Shown here one piece after another: positions 7,084 to 14,509 of a stretch of 25,360 bases of DNA (positions are counted from its first letter, which is position 1; each line of letters opens with the position of its first letter). The position numbers and the translations under genes are program-made. The DNA is taken from positions 1 through 25,360 of the forward strand of contig CAKQIZ010000022.1 in assembly GCA_934247125.1 (NCBI GenBank). Direction: 5' to 3'. A model generated the notes under the pieces. That model searched no databases. It was not told the origin of the DNA and saw only the letters and a program-made list of their open reading frames with translations. This DNA is from an uncultured Clostridia bacterium. Its GTDB lineage: Bacteria; Bacillota; Clostridia; Peptostreptococcales; Anaerovoracaceae.

Positions 7084-8778
7084 ATGACTCAAAAACAGAA
7101 CACAAATGTTGCTCAGGTCGGAGAACATGGTCTGAAAAAGCATGACATCAAAGTTTCGACAGTAGTATTCATGATCTTCTGTCTGGTAGCAGCAGGCTGC
7201 TACGGCATCGAGGAAATGATCCCTGAATGCGGACCCGGCCTTACCATAGTAATGCTCTGTGTGCTGCCGTTCGTATGGGCACTGCCTTTCGGATGCATCG
7301 CTTCCGAGCTGGGCTCGGTAAGACCGCAGGAAGGCGGCTACTACAAGTGGGTGCAGGAAGCTCTCGGAGAATTCTGGGGATTCCAGGCAGGATGGTGGAG
7401 AACCATCTCGATCTACATCGATAACGCTGTATACGTTATTCTGGCAGGCGGCTACGCTGCATCTCAGTGGGATCTGGGCTGGACCGGAGAATTTGCCATC
7501 AAGGCCGCAATGATAATCATTTTTACCTGGATCAATATCCGCGGCGTAAAAGATGTAGGTATAGCAAGTACGATACTTTCGATACTCGTTATGGTAGCAT
7601 TCGGGCTTGTTGCAATATGCGGCTTCATGAACTGGGGCGGCAATGCTGAGACAGCTGACACGATCTCGTTCCAGCTCACGGCATACGAAGCAACAGGCGC
7701 TTCAGACTGGCTCTTCTTCATAGCGGGAGGAATCTCAGTCGGCATGTGGATGTACTCGGGATACGAGTCGATGTCGACGATCGCAGGCGAGGTCGCAAAT
7801 CCGCAGGTCATCCCTAAGGGAACGCTCATCACTATACCGCTCATCATGGCTGTATATATCCTGCCTACTATAGCAGGTCTCGGTTCACTGGGACAGTGGG
7901 ACAACTGGGGAACGGAAGCGGGAACTGTAGGATACTCAGATGTTGTACAGGAATTCTGGGGACCTGCATTCGGCGTATTCTTCGTACTGGTTGCGATCTT
8001 CGCACAGTGCTCGATATTCAACACTTACATAGCATCGGGTTCGAGAGGCTTCTTCTCGCTGGCAGATGATAATCTGGCTCCGCCGCTTCTAGTAAAGTGC
8101 GACAAGAAACACGGAGTACCTTATATCGCTGTACTGACAGTAGCTGTTTCGACAATGATACTCTGCATGCTGCCGTTCGGGTTCGTAATAATCCTCGACG
8201 TGCACATGCTCATCGCATCGTACATACTCGTTTACATCTCCGCTATGATCCTCAGAAAGAAGATACCGGCGGAAGAATACAAGTTCAGGATCCCCGGAGG
8301 ATTCGGACTTCTGGTCGTATTATGTGTCGTACCGATCTGCGTAGCGCTGTTTGCGATCTTCATCAATGGATCCGACTACTACATAGGCGGTATGACGGCG
8401 ATGGCAACAGGCCCGCTCCTTTACATCATCTGGCGAAAGATGTACGGCGGGCTCACGAAGAAAGACCCTGTCGCATTCCCCGGAAACAAGAGGACCGGTC
8501 TGGCAGTCGGAGATACGAAGAGGATATCTCTGCTGTTCCTGTTCATGACTGTCATGAACGCAGTCACATGTGTATTCGTGCCTTGGTATGAAGGCTGGGG
8601 AACTGAAGATGCATGGGAGGCAGGCGATTACTTCGATGGCATATTGGAAAACGCTAATGTCGATACTATCGTAAGCGTGATAGGAAACTATCTGCATATA
8701 TTTACAGCAGTATGTGCTGTACTCTGCATAGTATTCTTCATTATTTCCAGAAAAGTGGAGACGTCGAAAGCGAAATAG
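7084..8778 (+). CDS. APC superfamily amino acid permease
   Basis: A 564-residue membrane transporter with about twelve hydrophobic segments spread along its length. The first membrane segment contains the glycine-rich bend (GCYGIEEMIPECGPG) typical of amino acid-polyamine-organocation transporters. It is followed by the PFGCIASELGSVRPQEGGYYKW stretch conserved in APC permeases. It most likely imports or exchanges an amino acid or amine; the substrate is not determinable from sequence. The extended polar loops in the C-terminal third are somewhat long for the family. The start is supported by AAGGAGG about seven bases upstream. It probably works with the saccharopine-dehydrogenase-like enzyme before it. 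Confidence 0.9.
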   Translation: MTQKQNTNVAQVGEHGLKKHDIKVSTVVFMIFCLVAAGCYGIEEMIPECGPGLTIVMLCVLPFVWALPFGCIASELGSVRPQEGGYYKWVQEALGEFWGFQAGWWRTISIYIDNAVYVILAGGYAASQWDLGWTGEFAIKAAMIIIFTWINIRGVKDVGIASTILSILVMVAFGLVAICGFMNWGGNAETADTISFQLTAYEATGASDWLFFIAGGISVGMWMYSGYESMSTIAGEVANPQVIPKGTLITIPLIMAVYILPTIAGLGSLGQWDNWGTEAGTVGYSDVVQEFWGPAFGVFFVLVAIFAQCSIFNTYIASGSRGFFSLADDNLAPPLLVKCDKKHGVPYIAVLTVAVSTMILCMLPFGFVIILDVHMLIASYILVYISAMILRKKIPAEEYKFRIPGGFGLLVVLCVVPICVALFAIFINGSDYYIGGMTAMATGPLLYIIWRKMYGGLTKKDPVAFPGNKRTGLAVGDTKRISLLFLFMTVMNAVTCVFVPWYEGWGTEDAWEAGDYFDGILENANVDTIVSVIGNYLHIFTAVCAVLCIVFFIISRKVETSKAK

Positions 8779-8842
8779 CGAAAGCAGTTCCAAATAACAG
8801 AAGTGCATTGTCAGGTAATGCCGTATAGTCAAAAATCAAAGG

Positions 8843-8879
8843 GCGCTGCGTCGGGGCCATTCCCGGAGCAGCGCTTTTA
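8843..8879 (+). terminator. intrinsic terminator after the permease
   Basis: GCGCTGC (8843-8849) pairs with GCAGCGC (8868-8874), followed by TTTTA. It is 64 bases after the permease stop and insulates the Rrf2 gene. Confidence 0.8.
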
Positions 8880-8936
8880 TGGTGGTGTGAACTGAGGGGC
8901 TGCCCGGGCGCCTGACAGCCGGCGAGTCGCGCATAC

Positions 8937-8965
8937 TTGACAATCGCAGTAAAGGATAGTATACT
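8937..8965 (+). promoter_or_regulatory. near-consensus sigma-A promoter of the Rrf2 gene
   Basis: TTGACA (8937-8942) matches the -35 consensus perfectly. TATACT (8960-8965) lies exactly 17 bases later. Transcription should begin near 8972, giving a short leader to the start codon near 9008. Confidence 0.85.
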
Positions 8966-8980
8966 TTACTAAAAAAGTAT
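8961..8980. promoter_or_regulatory. operator-like inverted repeat over the -10 and start site
   Basis: ATACTTT (8961-8967) and AAAGTAT (8974-8980) form a 7-6-7 inverted repeat that begins in the -10 box and covers the predicted start of transcription. Rrf2 regulators often repress their own gene, so autorepression at this site is a reasonable inference. Confidence 0.55.
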
Positions 8981-9007
8981 GATAACGACTGCAGGGAGGT
9001 GACAGGT

Positions 9008-9406
9008 ATTTTAATAATAAGAGAAGTCGAATATGCTATACAGATACTCGACGCACTTTATCACAAAAGCCCGATGTCAGCTGCGGCGCTTTCACAGGAG
9101 AAAAATATCCCGTCCCCGTTCATATACAGGGTGCTGAAAAAGCTGGAGGCAGGCGGACTGCTGACTATCAGGCGCGGTCCCAAGGGTGGATACAGCCTGC
9201 GCAGAGACTGTGAAGAGATCACACTTTACGATGTGGTGAGCGCATTCGAGAACACATTTCTGGTGATCGAATGTATGAAAAGCGACTATGACTGTACCAG
9301 AAATGCTGGTCTCGAATGCCGCATGCACAGAGAACTCGGGCGCATACAGGGGCTGCTGAAGAACGAGTTCAGGAGCAAAAGCCTGGCGTCGCTGTTCGAT
9401 GATTAA
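9008..9406 (+). CDS. Rrf2 family transcriptional regulator with Fe-S cysteines
   Basis: A winged-helix regulator of the Rrf2/IscR/NsrR family, about 132 residues and full length. The N-terminal helix-turn-helix includes the IPSPFIYRVLKKLEAGGL recognition segment and the GPKGGY wing. The region after the DNA-binding domain has three cysteines at C89, C96 and C104 (C-X6-C-X7-C), close to the IscR cluster ligands, so it likely senses Fe-S status, redox or nitric oxide. The start is unusual. A GTG at 8999 overlaps the GGGAGG ribosome binding site itself, whereas ATT at 9008 lies eight bases after it and gives an N-terminus (LIIREVEYAIQIL) typical for the family. Targets are unknown. Confidence 0.9.
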   Translation: MLIIREVEYAIQILDALYHKSPMSAAALSQEKNIPSPFIYRVLKKLEAGGLLTIRRGPKGGYSLRRDCEEITLYDVVSAFENTFLVIECMKSDYDCTRNAGLECRMHRELGRIQGLLKNEFRSKSLASLFDD

Positions 9407-9554
9407 GGCTTGCTGCGAGTGCCGGTTTTGCGGGCACAGCAGCGGAACCATGCATTTGCAGACCGACAGGGGGAGAAGAATGGTCTGCACGATATGCAAA
9501 AACCGCTTTCAGTCCGGCAGTGGCGAAGTGCCACGGGATCCGAAAGCGGTTTTT
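9399..9554 (+). other. zinc-ribbon-like reading frame without a stop before the terminator
   Basis: An ATG at 9399 overlaps the Rrf2 stop region. It opens a frame whose first 45 codons contain CCECRFCGH and, about 25 residues later, RRMVCTICKNRF. This CxxC...CxxC spacing resembles a zinc ribbon. However, no ribosome binding site is visible. The frame also runs straight through the strong terminator at 9498-9554 and on, antisense to spoIIR, until 9836. It may be a gene remnant or chance. Confidence 0.2.
9498..9554. terminator. bidirectional terminator between Rrf2 gene and spoIIR
   Basis: AAAAACCGCTTTC (9498-9510) pairs perfectly with GAAAGCGGTTTTT (9542-9554), with an internal GTGGC/GCCAC stem. 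The A-run and T-run serve the converging transcripts of the Rrf2 gene (plus) and spoIIR (minus). Confidence 0.9.
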
Positions 9555-9559
9555 GTCTG

Positions 9560-10231
9560 TCATTTAGTTTCTCCAAGGAGCTCGACGATCTTCCATCTCA
9601 GGTGCAGGCGCTGCTCGTCCGTGAGACTGTCAGAGCCGCCGGAAGCATCAGCGATACTGCCAGCCTTGCTCTTGTCCGTATCTGCCGCCTTTGCATTTCC
9701 TGCCTGCGCATCCTTTGTATCATCCTCCGCAGCATCGCTTTCTGTGCCTTCATCGAGAAGACAGAGCGGAGGGAAGAGCACACACCACCAGTTTTCACCT
9801 TTGCCGTCTCCGAGCGTGATGTTCAGAGCCTCGTAGTTTCCGGCCGGGAAAGTGATATCGCCGTAGGTCTTTTCAGGGATATACCGCACCCCGAGCTTTG
9901 CATGAGCAGAGTAGTCACGACCATTCGCCGCGATTATCCCTTCGCTGATCTTTTCAAGGCTGCCGAGATTCTCCTCCAGATATTCTCTGGTGTCGTCGAC
10001 GGTGCGAAGGTCATCCTGCTTCTGCAGATATTCGATCACTGCGTCGCGCACCTTGAGCTTCAGCGCCTGGTCGCCTGCCGTGTCGCTGTTTGCGATAACG
10101 TGAAGTCTGATGATCCCCTCGTGCTCGTTTTTACGGCCGTCTCCGGTGTATGTATAGAACAAAAGGAAGCCCATTATCAGTACGAGTGCCAGGCAGATCA
10201 TACATTTTTTGCCGTCAGATATTTTTTTCAA
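9560..10231 (-). CDS. spoIIR: stage II sporulation protein R
   Basis: SpoIIR is made in the forespore and exported. It triggers processing of pro-sigma-E by the SpoIIGA protease in the mother cell. The N-terminus has a membrane segment (about residues 9-28) for export. The family signature IIRLHVIANSDTAGDQALKLKVRDAV is present near residues 40-65. The WWCVLFPPLCLLD motif follows near residue 150. After that comes an Asp/Ala/Lys/Ser-rich, low-complexity stretch of about 45 residues before a short conserved tail, longer than in most relatives. I chose TTG 10231 because it lies eight bases after GGGAGG; the upstream TTG at 10237 is only two bases away. A candidate sigma-F promoter precedes it. 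Confidence 0.93.
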   Translation of the reverse strand: MKKISDGKKCMICLALVLIMGFLLFYTYTGDGRKNEHEGIIRLHVIANSDTAGDQALKLKVRDAVIEYLQKQDDLRTVDDTREYLEENLGSLEKISEGIIAANGRDYSAHAKLGVRYIPEKTYGDITFPAGNYEALNITLGDGKGENWWCVLFPPLCLLDEGTESDAAEDDTKDAQAGNAKAADTDKSKAGSIADASGGSDSLTDEQRLHLRWKIVELLGETK

Positions 10232-10315
10232 TTCCAATTCCTCCCTTGCGGTTTCTGCTTCATCCGGATATGGCCGCGGTCCGGTTTTGACCGGGCTGAT
10301 CTGATCCGGTACAGT

Positions 10316-10345
10316 AAGTGTTTACTGCGCAGGGAGGAATTATAC
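10316..10345 (-). promoter_or_regulatory. candidate sigma-F (forespore) promoter of spoIIR
   Basis: Reading the minus strand, GTATA (10346-10342) is followed after about 15-16 bases by GTAAACACTT (10325-10316). This fits the sigma-F/sigma-G pattern of a TATA-type -35 and GGnrAnAnT -10 except for one G. Sigma-F control of spoIIR is established in Bacillus and Clostridium; the match here is by eye. Confidence 0.5.
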
Positions 10346-10398
10346 ATATTTATGGAAGTTTTTTTGCAGAGCGCCTCAGGGCGCGATGGGTCGCGGCA

Positions 10399-12327
10399 TC
10401 AGCGGACGACCAGCAGTCTTGTGCCGGGGATCGGCGGCTGTCCGGCGTCCAGATCGTTGATCGCTGCTATGGACTCGGCGTCGGTGCGGTATCGTTTCGC
10501 GATATCCCACAGTGTATCATTCGGGCCGGTCACATAAAGAGCTATCGACGGCGTGCGTGCGGATGACGCAGCCTCCGATATGCAGAGGTTTTCGATGGTG
10601 TGGAAAACGCAGTGCCGTATGGCCCGGAGCTCTATGGAAACGCTGATGTTTATCTCCAGCTGGCTGCTGTTGATCGAGTCGAACCATAGATCCTTTATGT
10701 TCGCGGAAATCGCGATCTCTGTCGTGTCATGCGAGTTTTCCAGTGCAGGCATATCCAGAGTGCCGCGGAGCGGCACGGTGCTTTCGATCATGAATGGTTT
10801 GTCATCATTGTCGAGGGCGAGGATCTTTACAGGGATACTGCCTTCGAGGGCGATGCGTCCCTGACCGGTCGTGCTGCAGATCTCTGCGATCGTGGCAGTT
10901 GCGCATAAAAGCTTTTCAGGTCTGCCTTTTTCTTCATCTATATTAACGACTTCGCGTGACGAAAGCTCACCGGAAACAGTTCCTGCTATGCAGGAAAGCG
11001 GCAGGCTGCACATGTCGAACCGTATGTCGTTCTTTTTGTGGTAGGCATCCGGGACAACGGGTATCGGTCGCGTGCGGTAACCGTGCACAGACGAGGTCAC
11101 TGTGCCTGTTATCATGATCTGGCTCCTGGTCTCGACGGATGCTTTCAGGTCATCGCCGGCAAAGGATATCTCTATCAGGTCACTGTCGAGATCATCGTCC
11201 GCCACGATGAACTGCGTGAAATCGGTTTTGTTCCTCAGGCAGCAGAGCGTGTTTTCGTGATCTTCGAGGCCGAGGCAGAGTATCTCGGAAAGGATCGTGC
11301 CGTTTATAACGAGTTTTCCGGATGTGATCTGTCTGTGGTTCTCGATTATGGAAAAGCTTTCTTTGAGGATCTTAACAGGCTCCGGCTGATCTTCATGCAG
11401 GTTTATCTCCTGAGCGATCTCTGTCGTTTCAGTGGCTTCGAATATGAGCTCGGATGCGCTGAACTGTTCTTTTTTAAGTATCAGGTCGGGGTCGCTGTTC
11501 GCGTTATGGAGCGGGAGGACCTTCGCTGTGATAACAGTGACGCGCACCTTTATATGTCCCCTGACTGTAAATTTGCGCTCATTCAGCAGTTCGGCCGTGA
11601 CCGGACCGATGTCGAACGTGCATACTGACTCTGATGAAGCGTCTGCAGCGTCATGCCGGATGTCGGAAATGTCGGATCTGAATGAAACGGCGGATCGTAT
11701 GACATCGACGGGTGATGAGGCTGTTTCAGCAGGACTGTAGACGGTGTGCAGGACGATCTCGCCTGAAACCGCGCCGGCACTTCCTGCGGAGGTCTTCGAG
11801 GACTGATCCGGATGAAAGCTTCCTTCGGCGAAGAGTATTTCACCGATATCGGGCATCGTGTCAGGCACGAGCAGTGTCTCTTCGAAAGGAAGAGTGTATT
11901 CACTGATGGCATCCAGGTTTTTCAGAGTCACGGTCGAGTCGTTCGAAAGTGAAGCGGCAGGGATGAAGACTGCGGTGTCGGATGGTGATGCGGCTGCCGG
12001 CCGCGCTGCATTACTGACTGTCGGGGTCCTGTCGCGCTGGATGTCGGCGCTGGCTGCCGGGGCTGCCGGGACTGATTCGTGTTGTGATCCGATGCCTGGA
12101 GCCGGGATTGCGCTCTCCTGTGGAACGTGCTGCCCGGCTGTGGCGGCAGTGTCGTAATGATCGGCAGGTTCAGGCAGTGTGACTTCCGGCGATGCACCCG
12201 TATTTTCGGGAGCTATATTTTCCACAGGCACGTCGACATACTGCAGCTGATCCTGCCCGGCCGAGGTATCCGGACCGGGGCGTCCTCCGCTTACGGGAAT
12301 GTTGTCATAGGGCGATATATTATTCAT
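10399..12327 (-). CDS. SPOCS (DUF3794) and LysM domain protein, SipL-like
   Basis: A 642-residue protein. The first ~130 residues are Pro/Ala/Ser-rich and look disordered. From about 138 to 330 is a first SPOCS-type region with a LLVPDTMPDIGEILFAE motif. A second beta-rich SPOCS region covers about 420-580. The C-terminus (about 592-640) is a LysM domain (TGPNDTLWDIAKRY) that binds peptidoglycan-like glycans. The layout resembles SipL, the Clostridioides protein that links the SpoIVA coat base to the forespore, but the N-terminal disordered region is extra. The ATG has AAGGAGG about nine bases upstream. It lies directly upstream of spoIIR on the same strand, consistent with a sporulation role. 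Identity as true SipL is not certain. Confidence 0.82.
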   Translation of the reverse strand: MNNISPYDNIPVSGGRPGPDTSAGQDQLQYVDVPVENIAPENTGASPEVTLPEPADHYDTAATAGQHVPQESAIPAPGIGSQHESVPAAPAASADIQRDRTPTVSNAARPAAASPSDTAVFIPAASLSNDSTVTLKNLDAISEYTLPFEETLLVPDTMPDIGEILFAEGSFHPDQSSKTSAGSAGAVSGEIVLHTVYSPAETASSPVDVIRSAVSFRSDISDIRHDAADASSESVCTFDIGPVTAELLNERKFTVRGHIKVRVTVITAKVLPLHNANSDPDLILKKEQFSASELIFEATETTEIAQEINLHEDQPEPVKILKESFSIIENHRQITSGKLVINGTILSEILCLGLEDHENTLCCLRNKTDFTQFIVADDDLDSDLIEISFAGDDLKASVETRSQIMITGTVTSSVHGYRTRPIPVVPDAYHKKNDIRFDMCSLPLSCIAGTVSGELSSREVVNIDEEKGRPEKLLCATATIAEICSTTGQGRIALEGSIPVKILALDNDDKPFMIESTVPLRGTLDMPALENSHDTTEIAISANIKDLWFDSINSSQLEINISVSIELRAIRHCVFHTIENLCISEAASSARTPSIALYVTGPNDTLWDIAKRYRTDAESIAAINDLDAGQPPIPGTRLLVVR

Positions 12328-12353
12328 GTGTTGCGACCTCCTTGATTATGCAG

Positions 12354-12378
12354 ATATTATTTTTCTGATAAATAATAT
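12354..12378. promoter_or_regulatory. AT-rich palindrome upstream of the SPOCS-LysM gene
   Basis: ATATTATTT (12354-12362) and AAATAATAT (12370-12378) are exact inverted repeats separated by seven bases, 27 bases before the start codon. On the minus strand GCGAATATT occurs twice nearby, and GGTGCAAAAA is also duplicated near 12411-12428. Some of this may be a sporulation (sigma-E type) promoter, but I could not match a confident -10. Confidence 0.4.
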
Positions 12379-12462
12379 TCGCGAGGTCTGTGAAATATTC
12401 GCAGGGGCGGTGCAAAAATGGTGCAAAAAATGAGGACCTGCATGGCTGTGCGCCTTTGCATG

Positions 12463-12490
12463 AAAAAGCCTGCAGACCGCGAAGCTGCAG
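12463..12490 (-). terminator. possible second terminator after the GntR gene
   Basis: On the minus strand, CTGCAG (12490-12485) can pair with CTGCAG (12475-12470) across a nine-base loop, followed by GCTTTTT. It is weaker than the one at 12501-12541 and may act in tandem with it. Confidence 0.4.
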
Positions 12491-12500
12491 ACTTTACATA

Positions 12501-12541
12501 ATAAAATCCCGGACGGCTGCATGGCGCAGTGTGCCCGGGAT
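12501..12541 (-). terminator. intrinsic terminator of the GntR gene
   Basis: On the minus strand, ATCCCGG (12541-12535) pairs with CCGGGAT (12512-12506) and is followed by TTTATTAT. It begins about 20 bases after the GntR stop codon. Confidence 0.75.
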
Positions 12542-12561
12542 CTGTCCGATGGTTCGGGATA

Positions 12562-13239
12562 TCAGTCCGTGATGTTTTTCGGCTGTACGTTTTCTCTTAT
12601 GACGAGCTCTTTGAGTCTGGCGATATGCACGTCGGCAGCTTCTCTGGCCGCATCGGCATCGCCGCTTTCGATCGCATCGAGGATCAGCCGGTGCTCCTCA
12701 GGCATGTTCTCGGCTCTCTTGAAATCATCATAATATATGTAACGGAATCTGAGGACGAGTTCCTGGAGCTGCTCGATCATCTGCACGAGGATCTTGTTGT
12801 TGCATGACTCCACGATGATCCTGTGAAAACGCGTGTCGTAAGTGATCATGTCCTCCATGTTTCCGTCTGCGACTGCCCTGTTGTATTTCTCTGCGACCTC
12901 CTTGAGATCGTCCAGCTGTTCCGGCTGCATCCTTGAAGCTGCAAAGAAAGCTGCAAGTCCTTCCATGTTCTGGCGGACTTCGAGGATCTCCACCATGTCT
13001 TTTGTGGAGATCTGTGATGCGTATGCGCCTCTTCGCGGTTCGATCACCACGAGACCTTCTTTTTCAAGCTTTCGTATGGCTTCGCGTATCGGCGTCCTGC
13101 TGACTCCGATCTGGTTGGCGAGTTCGACTTCCATCATTCTTGTTCCCGGCACGATCGCCCCTGTGAGTATCTGCATTTTCAGTTCTTCGTAAACCATTTC
13201 ACGAAGTGGTTTATGGTTCTGGATATCAAAGTTCAACAT
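12562..13239 (-). CDS. GntR family regulator, FadR/FCD subfamily
   Basis: A 225-residue transcription factor. The winged helix (about 9-75) includes EVELANQIGVSRTPIREAIRKLEKEGLV, the family's recognition helix, and an RRGAYA wing. The FCD effector domain (about 85-215) keeps the metal-ligand pattern: Asp and His in DTRFH, and later histidines in EEHRLI and DVHIARL. The effector is probably a small organic acid, but it is unknown. I chose ATG 13239 because AAAGGA lies about eight bases before it; the longer frame to 13323 has no ribosome site and an atypical N-terminus. It follows ispE on the same strand with a 93-base gap. Confidence 0.92.
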   Translation of the reverse strand: MLNFDIQNHKPLREMVYEELKMQILTGAIVPGTRMMEVELANQIGVSRTPIREAIRKLEKEGLVVIEPRRGAYASQISTKDMVEILEVRQNMEGLAAFFAASRMQPEQLDDLKEVAEKYNRAVADGNMEDMITYDTRFHRIIVESCNNKILVQMIEQLQELVLRFRYIYYDDFKRAENMPEEHRLILDAIESGDADAAREAADVHIARLKELVIRENVQPKNITD

Positions 13240-13332
13240 AATAAAGATCCTTTTCTGAATTATTTCTGTTTTCGTGCAGGCGCTGCCGCGACTGACGTTC
13301 GATGTCTGGCGGATGCGCTGCATTGCTGCGGC

Positions 13333-14361
13333 TTACCATGTGGTCCGTGTCCAGAAGCTTTCTTTGTTGTGCTTGAGCATCCTGCGGCAGATCGTTCTGG
13401 ATTCTTCTACATCGCGGCACAGCCCGAAGACCGTAGGACCGCTGCCGCTCATGAGCACGCTTCCCGGAGAGCACATTTTCTGCATTTTGTTCTTTGTATA
13501 CATAACTATAGGATAATGCTTTAATGTGTAATTTTCAAGTACATTGATCATATTTTTTCGGATCAGATCAGTGGAATTTGTAACGAGGCCCTGTATCAGC
13601 TCGTCGTTGTCGGGATGCTCGGGTATTCTGACGGAATCGATGCCCTGATAGACCTTTGCCGTGGAAACACTGAGCGCCGGTTTGGAAAGCACAAGATGGC
13701 TGCGCAGGCCTTTCAGCGGTTGGAGGTCGGTGCCGGTACCTGTCGCAAGTGCGCAGTGGCAGGCGAGGGGGTCTCCTGCAAAATCGGAGCTGAGTGCCTT
13801 GTTTGCTGCAGCCTGGCCCATGATGCAGAACGGCACATCTGATCCGAGCTGCGCTCCTGTCCTGCACAGGTCTTCAAGTGTCAGCTCGAGATCCCACAGC
13901 TTTCGGACAGCATGTATCACGGCGGCTGCGTTGCTGCTGCCGCCTGCAAGTCCTGCGGCGACAGGTATGCGCTTCTTTATATCTATTATGATCGTGCCTC
14001 GGCGGGCATTTGCATATTTTTCCGTCATGAGCATCGCAGCCTTGTATGCGAGGTTGCGTTCGTCCGTCGGCAGGAAGTATTTGTTCGTGGAAAGGCGGAT
14101 CGCGATCGGCTCATCGCCGTTTTGCAGATCCGTTTTGCGGTCGTTCTGCGGCTCCGTCCGGCGCTGCTGCCGGCCGGCTGAGCGGCTTCCGTCGGCGGTG
14201 ATGCGGTGTGCATCTTGCGGATCCCAGCGCACCATGATGTCGTCGCACAGAAGGATCTGCTGCATCACCATTTCGACCTGGTGGAAGCCGTTTTCGAGGA
14301 CTCCCAGCACGTCCAGGGAAAGATTGATTTTTGCATATGCTCTGAGCTGTACTTTTTTCAA
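13333..14361 (-). CDS. ispE: 4-diphosphocytidyl-2-C-methyl-D-erythritol kinase
   Basis: GHMP-type kinase that phosphorylates CDP-methylerythritol in the non-mevalonate isoprenoid pathway. Visible motifs are YAKINL near residue 9 (substrate lysine), the ATP loop PVAAGLAGGSSNAAA, LGSDVPFC with the catalytic aspartate, and the C-terminal LMSGSGPTVFGL. At 342 residues it is about 50 longer than usual. Most of the excess is a hydrophilic, Arg/Gln/Asp-rich insertion (about residues 72-100) between the substrate-binding strands. The start TTG 14361 is supported by AAAGGAG about nine bases upstream and by the family N-terminus; the longer frame to 14463 crosses a terminator. The GntR gene follows. 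Confidence 0.93.
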   Translation of the reverse strand: MKKVQLRAYAKINLSLDVLGVLENGFHQVEMVMQQILLCDDIMVRWDPQDAHRITADGSRSAGRQQRRTEPQNDRKTDLQNGDEPIAIRLSTNKYFLPTDERNLAYKAAMLMTEKYANARRGTIIIDIKKRIPVAAGLAGGSSNAAAVIHAVRKLWDLELTLEDLCRTGAQLGSDVPFCIMGQAAANKALSSDFAGDPLACHCALATGTGTDLQPLKGLRSHLVLSKPALSVSTAKVYQGIDSVRIPEHPDNDELIQGLVTNSTDLIRKNMINVLENYTLKHYPIVMYTKNKMQKMCSPGSVLMSGSGPTVFGLCRDVEESRTICRRMLKHNKESFWTRTTW

Positions 14362-14441
14362 TGTGATCGGCTCCTTTCGATCTCCCGGTGCTGCTGCCGG
14401 CTGATGATGGAATGGCAGCATGATCGAGGGGATATCAACGA

Positions 14442-14468
14442 AAAGGGTGAGCCGGAAGCTCACCCTTT
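14442..14468 (-). terminator. intrinsic terminator after the Ig-like membrane protein gene
   Basis: AAAGGGTGAGC (14442-14452) pairs perfectly with GCTCACCCTTT (14458-14468) across a five-base loop. It is placed to end the minus-strand tadA/Ig-like transcript 42 bases after its last stop and separates it from ispE. Confidence 0.8.
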
Positions 14469-14509
14469 AATATTTCTGTAAATGACTTTCTGATGCCGCG
14501 GCGTGCAAG

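Noticed and set aside
9410..10537. A 375-codon plus-strand frame
   Set aside because: It lies antisense to spoIIR and the end of the SPOCS-LysM gene, both of which have clear family motifs, and it crosses a terminator.
13240..13323. N-terminal extension of the GntR regulator
   Set aside because: There is no ribosome binding site, and the extra residues do not resemble the family; ATG 13239 has a good site.
14362..14463. N-terminal extension of IspE
   Set aside because: It crosses a strong terminator hairpin, and TTG 14361 has a good ribosome site and the normal family N-terminus.
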